A DNA stretch of 64,000 bases from Brachypterus glaber (taxonomy: Eukaryota > Arthropoda > Insecta > Coleoptera > Kateretidae). This document shows, one piece after another, positions 1-10,520 of this stretch; the stretch's first letter is position 1, and each line of letters starts with the position of its first letter. Both the position numbers and the translations under genes were made by a program. The notes beneath the pieces are model-generated. The model worked only from the letters and a program-made list of their open reading frames with translations. It was not told the origin of the DNA and made no database searches. The stretch is taken from assembly GCA_958510825.1 (NCBI GenBank), contig OY294048.1, positions 30,469,026 through 30,533,025 on the forward strand, given 5' to 3'.

Positions 1-118
1 ATTATGTATAATAATATACATTAGAATTTAGTTAGATAATATTTGATTGTTTAATAATATTAGATTTTAATAATATTGACCACAAAAATATAAAGAGCCG
101 GTCAGAATACCCAACATA
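1..118. other. AT-rich flank or leader upstream of non-LTR ORF
   Basis: No coding potential and no ORF1 is visible. It may be the 5' leader of the non-LTR element that follows or host DNA. The element's 5' boundary cannot be placed because no matching target duplication was found. Confidence 0.4.
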
Positions 119-2899
119 ATGATCTCCAACGTGAAACTTGTTAGCTTTAACTGTAAGAATTTTAAAACATCCTTAAATGAAATTAACACTCTTTGTGAGA
201 ATTTTGATTTCTGCCTTTTACAAGAAACCTGGCTTACGTGGGAAGATATGCCCGAACTCGGAAACGCTAATCCTGATTTTTTGTTCACCGGTGTAAGTGC
301 CATGGACAGCACTGATCTCCTTATGGGCAGACCTTATGGTGGAGTCGCCATTCTTTGGCATAAGAAGCTTGCCCATATTGTTAAACCTATTGACTGTGAT
401 CATTCCCGGATTGCTGCAGTGACCATACAGACAAGTAATAGAGTGATTCTTCTTATGACCTTTTACATGCCTGTGTATCGCGTTGAAAATCTTCCAGAAT
501 TCTGCCTAATCCTTGGTAGGCTTTCTGCCATTATTGAGGAATATACCCCTGATGACGTTCTTATTCTTGGCGATTTCAATGCAAGACCTCTACCAGATAA
601 TATATTTTACCAAGAAATCCTTAGTTTTTGTGAAGTTGAAAGACTTCTAGTTCAGGATGTTATATCTCTGCCTGCTGACACTTTTACCTTCGTGAGTGAT
701 GTACATTCTACCACTTCCTGGCTTGATCACAGCTTAGTCTCTCATGCTGCCTCTAACTCTGTGGATTCAGTAATGGTTGATTTAACGACTACCTCTTCAG
801 ACCACTTTCCTCTTTCGCTCAGTCTCAAAACGTCCATTCTACCGGCTATAACAAGATCTACGCCTTACTCACCAGATATTCCCAAATGGTCTGATAAATG
901 TAATTTGTCTATAAATTCCTACAAGCATCGCTCTTACTTAAACCTAAAATGTGTAAATCTACCTGATGCCGTCCACTGTCGTAACTCTATGTGCAGCCGA
1001 CTTGATCATAGCAGAGACATTGATAGATTTTATACTGATATTGTAAGTGCTCTCCGTCGTTCTGTATCAGAATCCTTTCGCCACAATAGGCCTAGAGCCA
1101 AACCTATTCCTGGATGGTCAGCAGAGGTAGCTGAGGCCTACAGAAGAGCACATGAAGCCTTTTTACTTTGGGTGGAAGCTGGTCGCCCTCCTGAGGGACC
1201 CCTTAATGACAGAAGGCGTCGTTTACGAAAACTGTTTCAGCACAAGTTAAAATATGTACGCAGCCGCGAAGAACAAATCCGTGCAGATGCCTTGGCTACT
1301 CATCACCTGGACAAAAACTTTGTGAAATTCTGGAAAGCCTGCGGCAGAATAAGCAAGACTTCAATTTCGCTGTCGAACTCAGTCGATCAGGCCTCTGGTG
1401 AATCTGACATTGCAGAACTTTGGGCAAAGAAATTCGAAAAGCTTTGTAATCTGTTTGATGACGAGACTTCTGAAGCTTTTGAAGCTGAGAACTTTGAAGC
1501 CTGTATGGTCCCCTCAAACGATGTTAAACTTGCCATATCTCAGCTTAAGCGTGGAAAGGCTGCTGGTTGGGATGGCCTTTCTCCGGAATATATTATATAT
1601 GCGCATGAAGCTTTATATCCTATTCTATCCATGTGTTTTTCGGGCATGTTATCCCATGGCATAACTCCCCCGTCACTAACGAAGAGCATTATCATACCGA
1701 TTGTCAAAAACAAAAGCGGCGACATATCTGACTCTTCTAACTATCGCCCTATCGCCATATCAACGTCTCTTTCTAAAGTCCTTGAACTTGTTATTCTTAG
1801 CAGATGTAAGAATTGCCTAAAAACCTCTGATAACCAGTTCGGGTTTAAAAGCAATGTGGGGACTGCTGAAGCTATCTACCTTCTGAAAGAAACTGTCAGC
1901 CACAATATAAGGAAAAACACTCCAGTGTATGCTTTATTCTTGGATTTGAGTAAGGCTTTTGACAGAGTTCATCACCCTACCTTAATAAAAGCTCTCTTGA
2001 AACGGAAAGTACCCTGCTACATATGCCGACTGATTCAGAACTGGAACTTCAATGCGACTGCCTTCATCCTGTGGGGTTCTACCAAATCTTCTAGCTTCTT
2101 ACTGCGAAATGGTGTACGCCAAGGAAGCCTTCTAGCTCCTGATTTTTTCAATGCGTATATTGACGAACTTCACTATATCCTGTTGGCAGTTTCCGCTGGT
2201 TGTTTCTGTGGTAGTATCAAAGTTAACTGTATTTCATATGCGGATGACATGGTGCTACTATGTCCTTCTTTAGAAGGCCTCCGGTTACTTCTTCGTAGGT
2301 GTGAAGAATTCGCGTTAAAAACATTTCTTAAATACAACACGGACAAAAGTAAACTAATGGTTTTTAAACCCCCAGTGTATAGGGATCTGATTGTTCCCTC
2401 AATTTCCCTTAATAATACCCCTATCGAGCAGGTATCTAAACTTAAATATCTCGGTCATATAATAGTCAATACACTGTGTGATAACTCTGAAATTCAACGT
2501 CACTATAAAAACTTGTGTGTTCGTGCTAATATGATCGCAAGAAAATTCAGCAAGTGTTCTGTAGAAGTTAAAAACCTTTTGTTCAAGAATTTCTGTTACG
2601 ACCTGTACTCAGGAGAACTCTGGTGCAACCACACTGTGGCTTCTTGGCGTACGTTACGCGTTTGCTTTCATAATGCCTATCGCATTATTCACAGACTTCC
2701 GCGGTATAACAGTGCCTCTGAAATGTTTGCTACAGCCCGAATTAACACCTTGGACGCTCTTCGGAGAAAAAAGCTTGCCAGCTTTGTAGAGCGCCTTTCC
2801 TGCACCCAGAACAATCTGTTAAGAGCTGTAGTGTCATCAGATGTTTTCTGGACCTCTACTATTTTTGGAAGTTGGCGACGTCTTTGTTTTTTGTTATAA
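119..2899 (+). CDS. Non-LTR retrotransposon endonuclease/reverse transcriptase
   Basis: This 926-codon intact ORF encodes the enzyme that nicks genomic DNA and copies its own RNA at the nick (target-primed reverse transcription). Residues 1-235 form an AP-like endonuclease: N11, E36 in QETW, GDFN at 151-154 and SDH around D228-H229 are all present. The reverse transcriptase follows, with GWDG, YRPIAIS, LDLSKAFDRVHH, RQGS and the catalytic YADD at residues 707-710. The C terminus has no RNase H domain and no CCHC knuckle. The ATG at 119 is the first in frame and leaves the endonuclease start intact. Clade is uncertain: the layout fits the Jockey/CR1/I supergroup. The copy looks recent because the frame is unbroken. 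No ORF1 is seen upstream. Confidence 0.93.
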   Translation: MISNVKLVSFNCKNFKTSLNEINTLCENFDFCLLQETWLTWEDMPELGNANPDFLFTGVSAMDSTDLLMGRPYGGVAILWHKKLAHIVKPIDCDHSRIAAVTIQTSNRVILLMTFYMPVYRVENLPEFCLILGRLSAIIEEYTPDDVLILGDFNARPLPDNIFYQEILSFCEVERLLVQDVISLPADTFTFVSDVHSTTSWLDHSLVSHAASNSVDSVMVDLTTTSSDHFPLSLSLKTSILPAITRSTPYSPDIPKWSDKCNLSINSYKHRSYLNLKCVNLPDAVHCRNSMCSRLDHSRDIDRFYTDIVSALRRSVSESFRHNRPRAKPIPGWSAEVAEAYRRAHEAFLLWVEAGRPPEGPLNDRRRRLRKLFQHKLKYVRSREEQIRADALATHHLDKNFVKFWKACGRISKTSISLSNSVDQASGESDIAELWAKKFEKLCNLFDDETSEAFEAENFEACMVPSNDVKLAISQLKRGKAAGWDGLSPEYIIYAHEALYPILSMCFSGMLSHGITPPSLTKSIIIPIVKNKSGDISDSSNYRPIAISTSLSKVLELVILSRCKNCLKTSDNQFGFKSNVGTAEAIYLLKETVSHNIRKNTPVYALFLDLSKAFDRVHHPTLIKALLKRKVPCYICRLIQNWNFNATAFILWGSTKSSSFLLRNGVRQGSLLAPDFFNAYIDELHYILLAVSAGCFCGSIKVNCISYADDMVLLCPSLEGLRLLLRRCEEFALKTFLKYNTDKSKLMVFKPPVYRDLIVPSISLNNTPIEQVSKLKYLGHIIVNTLCDNSEIQRHYKNLCVRANMIARKFSKCSVEVKNLLFKNFCYDLYSGELWCNHTVASWRTLRVCFHNAYRIIHRLPRYNSASEMFATARINTLDALRRKKLASFVERLSCTQNNLLRAVVSSDVFWTSTIFGSWRRLCFLL

Positions 2900-3010
2900 T
2901 GACTGTAAACCCAACCTTTTTTTTATGTATATATTTTTGTGTATGTTTTATTTTTATTTTTTTTTTTCTAATATTCCTATGTGATATGGCTTATATGCCG
3001 GAATAAATGC

Positions 3011-3049
<39 letters not shown>
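2900..3049 (+). repeat. 3' UTR and (TTA)n tail of the non-LTR element
   Basis: A short T-rich 3' UTR is followed by AATAAA near 3003 and about 12 TTA units (3012-3049). A short tandem tail instead of poly(A) is typical of several non-LTR clades. Confidence 0.8.
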
Positions 3050-3559
3050 AGGTATTTAAGTTTTGAATGTTGCTTAATAATTATTATATTTTTATTATAA
3101 CATAACGTTACAAAATAAAATATATTTTTTTCTCATGGGATTTAATTATTTTTATGAAGGTTTTATAATGTATAAATTTTATAATATTAATATTATCTAG
3201 GTATATATATATATATTATGCCTACCTAGTAGTAATATTATATATTAAATATAAAAATATAAATTTTTTGTAATAATATTACGCGATATAATACGATAGG
3301 TATCCTCTTTTATCTTCCCTTGGAGTTAGACCATTAGTGAATTTAGATTCTGTGGTTAAAATTTAATTTTCAAATAATTTATATAAAATAGATAACAATG
3401 AAAAGTTTTAAATACATTAACACATTTCAAACATTTTTACCTGTGAACAAGCTAGTTTTAAAGTTCTAAATTGCTATATTTAAGTTTTAAATCGTTTTTT
3501 ACGTCTCCTGAAAAATATGACGTTTTGGAGTTAGACCGTTAGAGCCTTTAGATGACGAT
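3050..3559. other. AT-rich intergenic stretch
   Basis: No coding signal. It holds two direct copies of a short motif, GGAGTTAGACC(A/G)TTAG, near 3321 and 3526; otherwise nothing recognised. Confidence 0.4.
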
Positions 3560-3795
3560 ATGTTTTTGATGTATTTTTTCAAAACTCCATCTGATAATTG
3601 ACACATCTGTCATGATAGTTTTACACGTAAAATCTATTACTAAGATTGCCTAGTAACAACGTAATTCATTAGTGAACCCTTTTGTAGTAATATTAATTAA
3701 GAGTTGTTGCTAGGCAATCTATTAAAATATCATGACAGATTTGTCAACCATAGTCAAGTATCAGATGGAGTTTTGAAAAAATATATCAAAAACAT
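3560..3795. mobile_element. Foldback/MITE-like inverted repeat, 236 bp
   Basis: The left arm from ATGTTTTTGATGTATTTTTT pairs with the right arm ending at 3795, continuing through AAAACTCCATCTGATA, a CATGA(C/T)AG block and a GCCTAG(T/C)AACAAC block. Non-coding; no clear target duplication. Confidence 0.65.
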
Positions 3796-4242
3796 CTAAA
3801 ATATGTGATTATAAACTATCTGTCGATATACCAACCCATGTTTCAACATAATCAAGTTTAAATGTAACAGAAAATATGCAGATAATTAGCAAAACCGTAG
3901 AAAAATTCAACATATTGGAAGATTTACATAAGTGGTAATATTATTAGTCCACATGTAAGTAAAGGATAATAAAGCCTTTTATATAATATTTATCATGCTT
4001 GTTCTTTAATTAATAGAGTACAATATACTTAAAACGACTAATTAAGTTAATATTCACATAAGTAAAAAATAACCTTAATATACGTCAAAAAAATCTGTCA
4101 TAAAATTGGATTTTTAAAAGCCTTTTTCTCCGAAACTGGTCATTTAATTTGACTCTAATTTTCCTAATTTAATTTTTACCCCCGAAATTACAAAATATCA
4201 AAATTTGAGGCAGTTTGACTGAGGCCCAAGAACCCCCCTATA
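3796..4242. other. AT-rich, nothing recognised
   Basis: No ORF, RNA gene or clear repeat was found between the two foldback elements. Confidence 0.4.
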
Positions 4243-5415
4243 CAGGGTGTATTTGAAATAGCGTCGGAAATTTTAACAGGTGATTCTACATGATAAAATA
4301 TGACAAAAAGTTCCTATAAACATATGTCTAAAAATGCGTCATAAGGGAGCTACGCCCCTTTGAAATTGGCTAAAAAAATCGTTTTTTATTTAATAACTCA
4401 GGAACCCTTAAAGATATATTAACGAGGTTTTGCACGTGAATAATTCCTAATAAGGCCCATCTTTGTATGTAATTTTCACGTACTTATTTAAACCAGGGGT
4501 GTGCGAAACGGGGGGCCTTATCAGTTTTTTGTCCCAAACTTTTTTCTGTGTAACTTTTTTGCAATTTTATTTTTGAAATATGATTCCTCAGGTCAAAATA
4601 CATAAAAAAGGTACTCTTGTTGTAATACTGTAGGATTAACCGTTTTGGAGAAAAATTAATTTGAAGGTGAAATTCCACGGTTCGAGGACGAAAAATTAAA
4701 TACTAAAATGTCGAAAACCAAAATTTTAATGATGCAATGTTATTCTACATCAAAAACTAAGAAAAAAAGTTTCCATACATGTAGGTCGAAAAAACGCTTT
4801 TAAAGCTACAATGGCCCTTTAAAAATGGTGCATATTTAGGAGACCATAGCTCCATTAGAATTGATTTTTGGAAGTACCTGTATATGAAGTTTTTTTCTTA
4901 ATTTTTAATGTACATTCGTCCTGCATCATTAAAATTTTGGTTTTTAATATTTTAGTATTTAATTTTTCGTCCTCGAACCGTGAAATTTCACCTTCAAATG
5001 AATTTTTCTCGAAAACGGTTAATCCTACAGTATTACAATAAGGGTACCTTTTTTATGTATTTTGACCAGAGAAATTATATTTCAAAAATAAAATTTCAAA
5101 AAAGTTAAACAGAAAAAAGTTTGGGACAAAAAACTGATAAGGCCCCCCGTTTCGCACACCCCTGGTTGAAATAAATACATGAAAATAACACACAAAAACG
5201 GGCCTTGGTAGGATTAGTTGACGTGCAAAATCTCGTTGATATATCTCAAAGGGTTCCTGAGTTATTAAATAAAAACCGATTTTTTTAGCCACTTTCAAAG
5301 GGGCGTAGCTCCCATATGACGCATTTTTAGACATATGTTTGCAGGAACTTTTTGTCATATTTTATGATGTAGAATCATCTGTTAAAATTTCCGATGCTAT
5401 TTCAAATACACCGTG
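4243..5415. mobile_element. Long palindromic foldback element, family P copy A
   Basis: Nearly symmetric over 1.17 kb. The arms of about 520 bp start CAGGGTGTATTTGAAATAG and end with its complement, flanked by TA on both sides (4241-4242, 5416-5417). Blocks such as GGAGCTACGCCCCTTT, TTAATAACTCAGGAACCC and GAAAACGGTTAATCCTACAG occur in both arms and in at least six other places in this window. No transposase is encoded. The TA flanks suggest mobilisation by a Tc1/mariner-type enzyme. Confidence 0.8.
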
Positions 5416-5749
5416 TATGTGTGCCAGTTTCTTTTTTAAAAAATCGTGTTTTTTGAAATGCCCTAATTCATAGAGAGAATTTAATATTACCACATAACGC
5501 GTAACATGATAAATTTAATATTCTAAATGGATGCGTCTAGTACGGGTTTAGGTTTGAATTGTATTTACTTAATATTCTGTAATGGGAAATTAACTTAACT
5601 TTATTAGTTAAACATTTTAGGACTAATTAAACCACCTATAGTTTTATTAGTATGGGCATATGGATCTGTTCTGAAAATTATATACTACATATACTGGGTG
5701 TTTTAACTCTAAATTGACAGCGATTATCCAAAACCAAAAAAGATAATTT
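5416..5749. other. AT-rich spacer
   Basis: No coding or structural signal recognised. Confidence 0.35.
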
Positions 5750-6163
5750 AATGGAGCTCTCTACAACTAGAATTATGAAACAAAAGACGTCTACCCTATC
5801 TCTATCTCATTTGTGCTACACTTTCCAGCCAACCAAATAAATACTGTATTTGTTTTTCATACAACAAATACAGTAGTTATTTGGTTGGCCAGAAAGTGTA
5901 GCAGTGAGCGGCACGAACGAACATAGCTAATGTGAATCTGTAGAATAAGATAATTCTACTAAAATTTAGATGGCGCCAGTAATTTCTTTAATAAAAATAT
6001 TATAGTTACACTTTTCGCCTGGCCAAGTAAATATTGTATTTGTTCAACAAAGAACAAATACAGAATTTGTTTGGTTGGGTGGAAGTGGGAGTGTATGTAT
6101 GTCTTCTATTCTTTTTGGGTAGAACTTTTGTCCCTGTCTAATATAACGGGAGAAATCTCCATT
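5750..6163 (-). mobile_element. Twin-hairpin element, copy 1 (414 bp)
   Basis: Bounded by AATGGAGCTCTCT and, reversed, AATGGAGATTTCTCC, an imperfect terminal inverted repeat. Two separate stem-loops lie inside, each an inverted CCAA(C/G)(C/T)AAATA...TATTTG(T)TTGG around AT-rich loops (about 5830-5905 and 6010-6090), separated by a unique GGCGCCA-containing spacer. Two other copies at 41430-41843 and 60835-61246 share the same ends. Non-coding. Confidence 0.85.
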
Positions 6164-6347
6164 CTGCAAATATAATTTTAAATAAGACATCAAAACCTAC
6201 AAAAAATACCACAAATAAAAACTACCCCACCCACCACGTACCTCTAAATTATTTTTTTAAATGTGCATTTTTTAATTTTATTTAACTCGACACAGTATTA
6301 TTTGGCACTTAACAGTTACTTTTGTGTACGTATATGATAATTGCTAT

Positions 6348-7866
6348 TATGGTCTGTTTTTTCAAGCAAGATAGTAAATTAAAAGTAGCACAGTAAATAT
6401 TTTTTTCCACGACTGCTTTAGAATGTAAGCAAATACACACACTTTTCAAACACAGAATGAATCCATTCCAGCTCTAGATATGGTATGAATATTCCGTATC
6501 AAGTGTTAGAATGAGCACATGTAGTGTCATCTCTTGTTTATAAAAGTAAAGAGAACTGTAGCAAAATTAGCAAAAATATATTTATTTTACCATGAAATAT
6601 TGAATAATTTAATGCAATTTAAAGTTTTGCGTTAAAATTACATAAAGTTTATTAATTTTACTTAATATTTGATCAGTTCTTTTTCAATTTAGTTTAAAAA
6701 ATTAAAACTGCTCCATCTATTGTTAAATATTTAAACCTGGTATATGTAACCACAATCTGACATAATCTTCAATTTTTGCATTATAATTTGTAAATATGTG
6801 CTAAAATTAAATAAAAATCTTTTTTAACTACTGATTTGATAAAATTATTAAATAACATTAAATGCTTTATTTAAAAATATGTTTTGTTGTATTTGCAATT
6901 TCGAGTCACAAAAAACATTGTTTTTAACCTTATCCGCAGTTTAAAGCCATACAGTGTTTCATATTTGCAGTTGAAGAAAAAGTATAGTCTACAACACGTA
7001 TGGAATAGTCATTCCGCGCTCGCAGGACCAAACTTTCCGCTAGCGCGAAATATTGTCTATTCCATACTAGTTATAGAATATACTATTACAACAGGTGTGA
7101 ATAGTATATCGTCTTGTAAATTTCAGAACGTCGTATCTCAAAAAAGACAACTTTACAGGAATGAGAAATAACTCTTTCTCGCATTATTCATAGGTGGAAA
7201 ATGTACTTTTTTAATATAAACTCTATACATTTTTAATGACTGACTTACCTTAAATCATTTTATTTATAAAATAAATAAATACAAATAAAAACCTAATGTT
7301 TATAGATACGACATTTTGATGCTCAAAATTAATAATTTTTTTTAAGATACGAGCTTTGAAACTTTATTATATTTATATTTTAACAAAATATAATTAACTA
7401 TTATAATAATATTATTAATTATTGAAACATTTAAACTTCAAAAAGTTTTATAACATGTGCATAAGATGTCAAAAAAGCGTCGCCAAATGCAAAAAGTGCG
7501 TTCCAAAATTGTCAGTTAACTAGAATTAAGAGATACGAGGTTTAAAAATTTATTAATTTATAATCATCTAAGATACGACGTTACTATTTTGCTTATATTT
7601 TTGTTATTTAAAAAAAATAGCAGGTGAAACTTATTTTTTAGATGTAAATTGATAATATAAAGCGTTTAAGTCCAAAATCTCAAAATCGAAAAAAATTAAG
7701 ATAAGACGTCCTGAAATTTACAAGACGATATGTTTTTGTATAGAATACAGTTGTGTTTTATAAAATAAACTACGCAGTATATTTGCACATCCAATATTCG
7801 AATCTGTTTTGAAAACATTCACTGTGCGATTTTTAATTTACTATCTTGCTTAAAAAACAGGCCATA
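6348..7866. mobile_element. TIR element with TATGGTCTG ends, 1.5 kb
   Basis: Terminal inverted repeats of about 60 bp begin TATGGTCTGTTTTTTCAAGC and include CAAGATAGTAAATTAAAA and GCACAGTAAATATTTT. A deletion derivative with the same ends is at 32754-32945. Contains a hairpin with GTATGGAATAG arms (about 7006-7062) and a nested foldback at 7109-7728. No transposase recognised. Confidence 0.8.
7109..7728. mobile_element. Nested TA-flanked foldback, 620 bp
   Basis: Ends TCGTCTTGTAAATTTCAG in inverted orientation, flanked by TA at 7107-7108 and 7729-7730. The related element at 32754-32945 reads straight through the same site (AGTATATGTTT) with a single TA, so this is a true insertion with TA duplication. 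The interior has several degenerate AAGATACGA(C/G) motifs. Confidence 0.85.
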
Positions 7867-8626
7867 GTAAATTTTAGGCAGGATATAAATAAACAAGCTG
7901 CGAAGATTTTTAATGATTTGCATTCCATAGTATACCCTTCTAAGTGTATAGTATATTCTCCGAAGTTCCATCACATGCCCCAAGTGTATCCACTCAAAGT
8001 AACACGAATACTATCCTAAGACGAAGAGCTGAAATAGAAAACGTCATAAAAAATAATATTTATTGAGAAAGTGTCAAAAAATTTAGGGATAAAAAGTTTG
8101 GGGCGAAAAAGTGATATCGCCCTCCATTTTGCACGTCCCTGGTAAAAATTACCAAATAGAAATTACATGAAATGACAGCCTTTATCAATTTTAAGGCATG
8201 TGCGAAAATTCGTTACTGTGGTTCACAAGGTTCCAGAAATATTAAATAAACTACTTTTTATATATACCCTTAAGGGTACATAAATAGCCCTAAGGGCTCA
8301 TTTCCGGACCAACCAAAATTATTTTCATATTTTTTTTAACAAACGCAGAATCACCTCTTAAATTTCTCGAACTTATTTCTGAGTAATCCTGTATTTACAG
8401 ATATTTATATGATTGATGTATAAGTATGTCTACTACAATAGGATGACTGCCCTTAAGACAAAACAAACTCTAATATCGTAAATCCGTACAAAATGCTATT
8501 TTGTTTTATTGGTTATTAGTTTTATAGGGCATATTTATATATAAGATATTAGAATTGGGCTATTATTTTTATTAGAACATAAATTAATCATTGGGTTTGG
8601 AATTGAAAAATTATTGGTGGCATATA
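7867..8626. other. Intergenic with family P remnant (about 8040-8395)
   Basis: A decayed one-sided copy of the family P palindrome is recognisable (AAAAAGTTTGGGGCG, GAATCACCTCTTAAATTTC). The rest is AT-rich with nothing recognised. Confidence 0.5.
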
Positions 8627-9277
8627 CACGGTGGTCTGAAATCAACATTTAGTGCGACCGAAAATAACCATTTTTTTTCAAAACTTAATTATTTAGAGCT
8701 CTGCGATCATTTTAAGACTAAATTTTAAAATTATATCAATGCGTTTTCGACAAAAACGGTTTTCATTTTAACAAAAAACAATAAGACCTTAAAAAAAAAT
8801 AGTAATACCAGTATCACGTCAAAAAATGAGAAAACAGTTTTTATGAACTGATATGATTAATCGCTTTCTAATGGAGTTAAAGCAGTTTTAAAGGGTATTT
8901 TTTGAATGTTTATCCTTTTATCACTTTGAACGGTTTAACTTATTGACATAAAATTTTCACTGTAGTATAAAACAAATAAACGTGAACATTTAGTTAAAAA
9001 AAAATTAATTTTGACCAGGTGTCCTTTTATATATCTATAAAACTGTCCGCTCGTGGTTGTTTATTAAAGTAAAATTTGTAGTTGTTGTTGTTGCTTATAA
9101 GTCAGCTATTGCTTATAGTAAGAAATTCAACTACAAGTGTGTAATTACTTTTAAGTAATTAAAAACATAGTTGTACATAGTTACAACTACAAAAATATAC
9201 CTGAGTTGACGTTGGATCTTACTTACATAAAAAGTGATCTGCTAGCACTGAGTATCGAACATGGAACCTTCAGCATA

Positions 9278-9348
9278 AAAAATAAAAATTATAGACATTT
9301 GATAATATCATAATGTCATAATATCAAATGTCTATAATTTTTATTTTT
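9278..9348. repeat. Near-perfect hairpin, arms about 30 bp
   Basis: AAAAATTATAGACATTTGAT pairs with its exact complement across a short CATAATGTCAT-type loop. It directly precedes the Penelope-like terminal motif. Confidence 0.75.
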
Positions 9349-9370
9349 ATTTATTTTTTAATTTTTATTT

Positions 9371-9410
9371 CCCTGAAGAGGAGGCCATAAAAAGTCTCGA
9401 AACGTTGGAG
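9371..9410 (+). ncRNA. Hammerhead-like motif of a Penelope-type terminal repeat
   Basis: CCCTGAAGA, a spacer that can pair GAG with CTC, then CGAAACGTTGG. CTGANGA plus GAAA are the conserved hammerhead core segments, and Penelope-like element termini are known to carry hammerhead ribozymes. The same pair of motifs occurs at 34411-34453 beside a Penelope ORF. Self-cleavage is not shown; the third stem is not obvious. Confidence 0.4.
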
Positions 9411-10229
9411 AAAATATATTATTGAATTTTTAATTTAATTTTTATTGTTCTAGGAATAAGATTTGATATATAACTAGATTTTTTTTTTAATTTTATCTTA
9501 AACTGATCGCAGAGCTCTAAATAATTAACTTCTGAAAAAAAATTGGGTTATTTTAAAGTAGCACCAAATGTTGTTCGCAAACCACCGTGTACATGAATAA
9601 TAAGGATAAATATTCAATGTGGTTAATAATACTAAATATTAATGAAACATAAAAGAGCAACACAAGATTTTTTTTATTGTTATACTTATCTAAGCTTTAT
9701 AGCTGAGGAGTATTACACGAATCCCCCCAAAAAAATATATACAGCCTGTTCCAGAACTCGCGTACCGAAATTCATGTATATTAAAAACGCTCTGGAAAAT
9801 ATGAAAAAAATTTAAAAAAAATCCATCTTCAATACTAATTAAAAAGGAAGCTATTTAATCTGACCAATCCTGTTGCTGATGTTAAATTACCTAAAAATTA
9901 GTTTTTCCCTACTTATTAGTAACTATGGTTGCATTTTAATGGTTGACTCGTGCATTGTTTAAGACATTCAACTTTAGAATCTTTTTAGGTTATTATATTT
10001 TGACAAAACCGACAGAGGCTATCAAATATTCTATTTTTATAGGGTCACTCCATCCGGCGGTGGTTTTATGATACCCGTCTTAGACGGCAGCAACAAACTG
10101 CCGCTGAAACTCAGATCTTTTAATTGATTTACTGGCTATAAATTCTTAATACAAATTAATAAAATAAAAATACAATAACTGAATTTTATTTATTTATTTC
10201 AAAGTAATGAACATAGGAAAATTTTTTAT

Positions 10230-10515
10230 CGGTGTTCGGAAAAGAGAACATTCTAGCTAGAATGTAATTTTAAGATTGGTGCAGAGGGCAAGGAATTTTG
10301 GAAGTTTAAACGCAAACAGAAAAGTGGTTGGAGACACTTCGCGAAATGCAAAAACTGTTGATAATAAAGAAGCGGTCATTTAGACTTTTGAAGAATAATC
10401 TGGAACAAGCATTAGTATCGTGGCAAGAAATCTTGATACGTCTGTCCTGTGTTTAATGAACTCTAAAAGATGAAGAAACGCATTATTTTTAGCAAACTCG
10501 CGTTCAATGTATGAA
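10230..10515 (+). pseudogene. Decayed N-terminal fragment of a related DD41D transposase
   Basis: Reading the plus strand with stops gives NVILRLVQRARN, KEAVI, TFEE and SISIVARNLD, which match the N-terminal half of the transposase encoded on the opposite strand at 11300-11600. It has at least three in-frame stops. It sits inside the same TIR-bounded element, downstream of the minus-strand transposase, so a read-through transcript would contain an antisense copy of its own 5' coding part. Confidence 0.75.
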
Positions 10516-10520
10516 GCATG

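Larger units (their letters stand above)
8627..9589. mobile_element. TIR element with CACGGTGG ends, 963 bp
   Basis: Terminal inverted repeats of about 95 bp start CACGGTGGT and contain AATTATTTAGAGCTCTGCGA in both arms. TA dinucleotides flank both ends (8625-8626, 9590-9591). No ORF. A Penelope-type terminal fragment appears to have landed inside. Confidence 0.8.
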
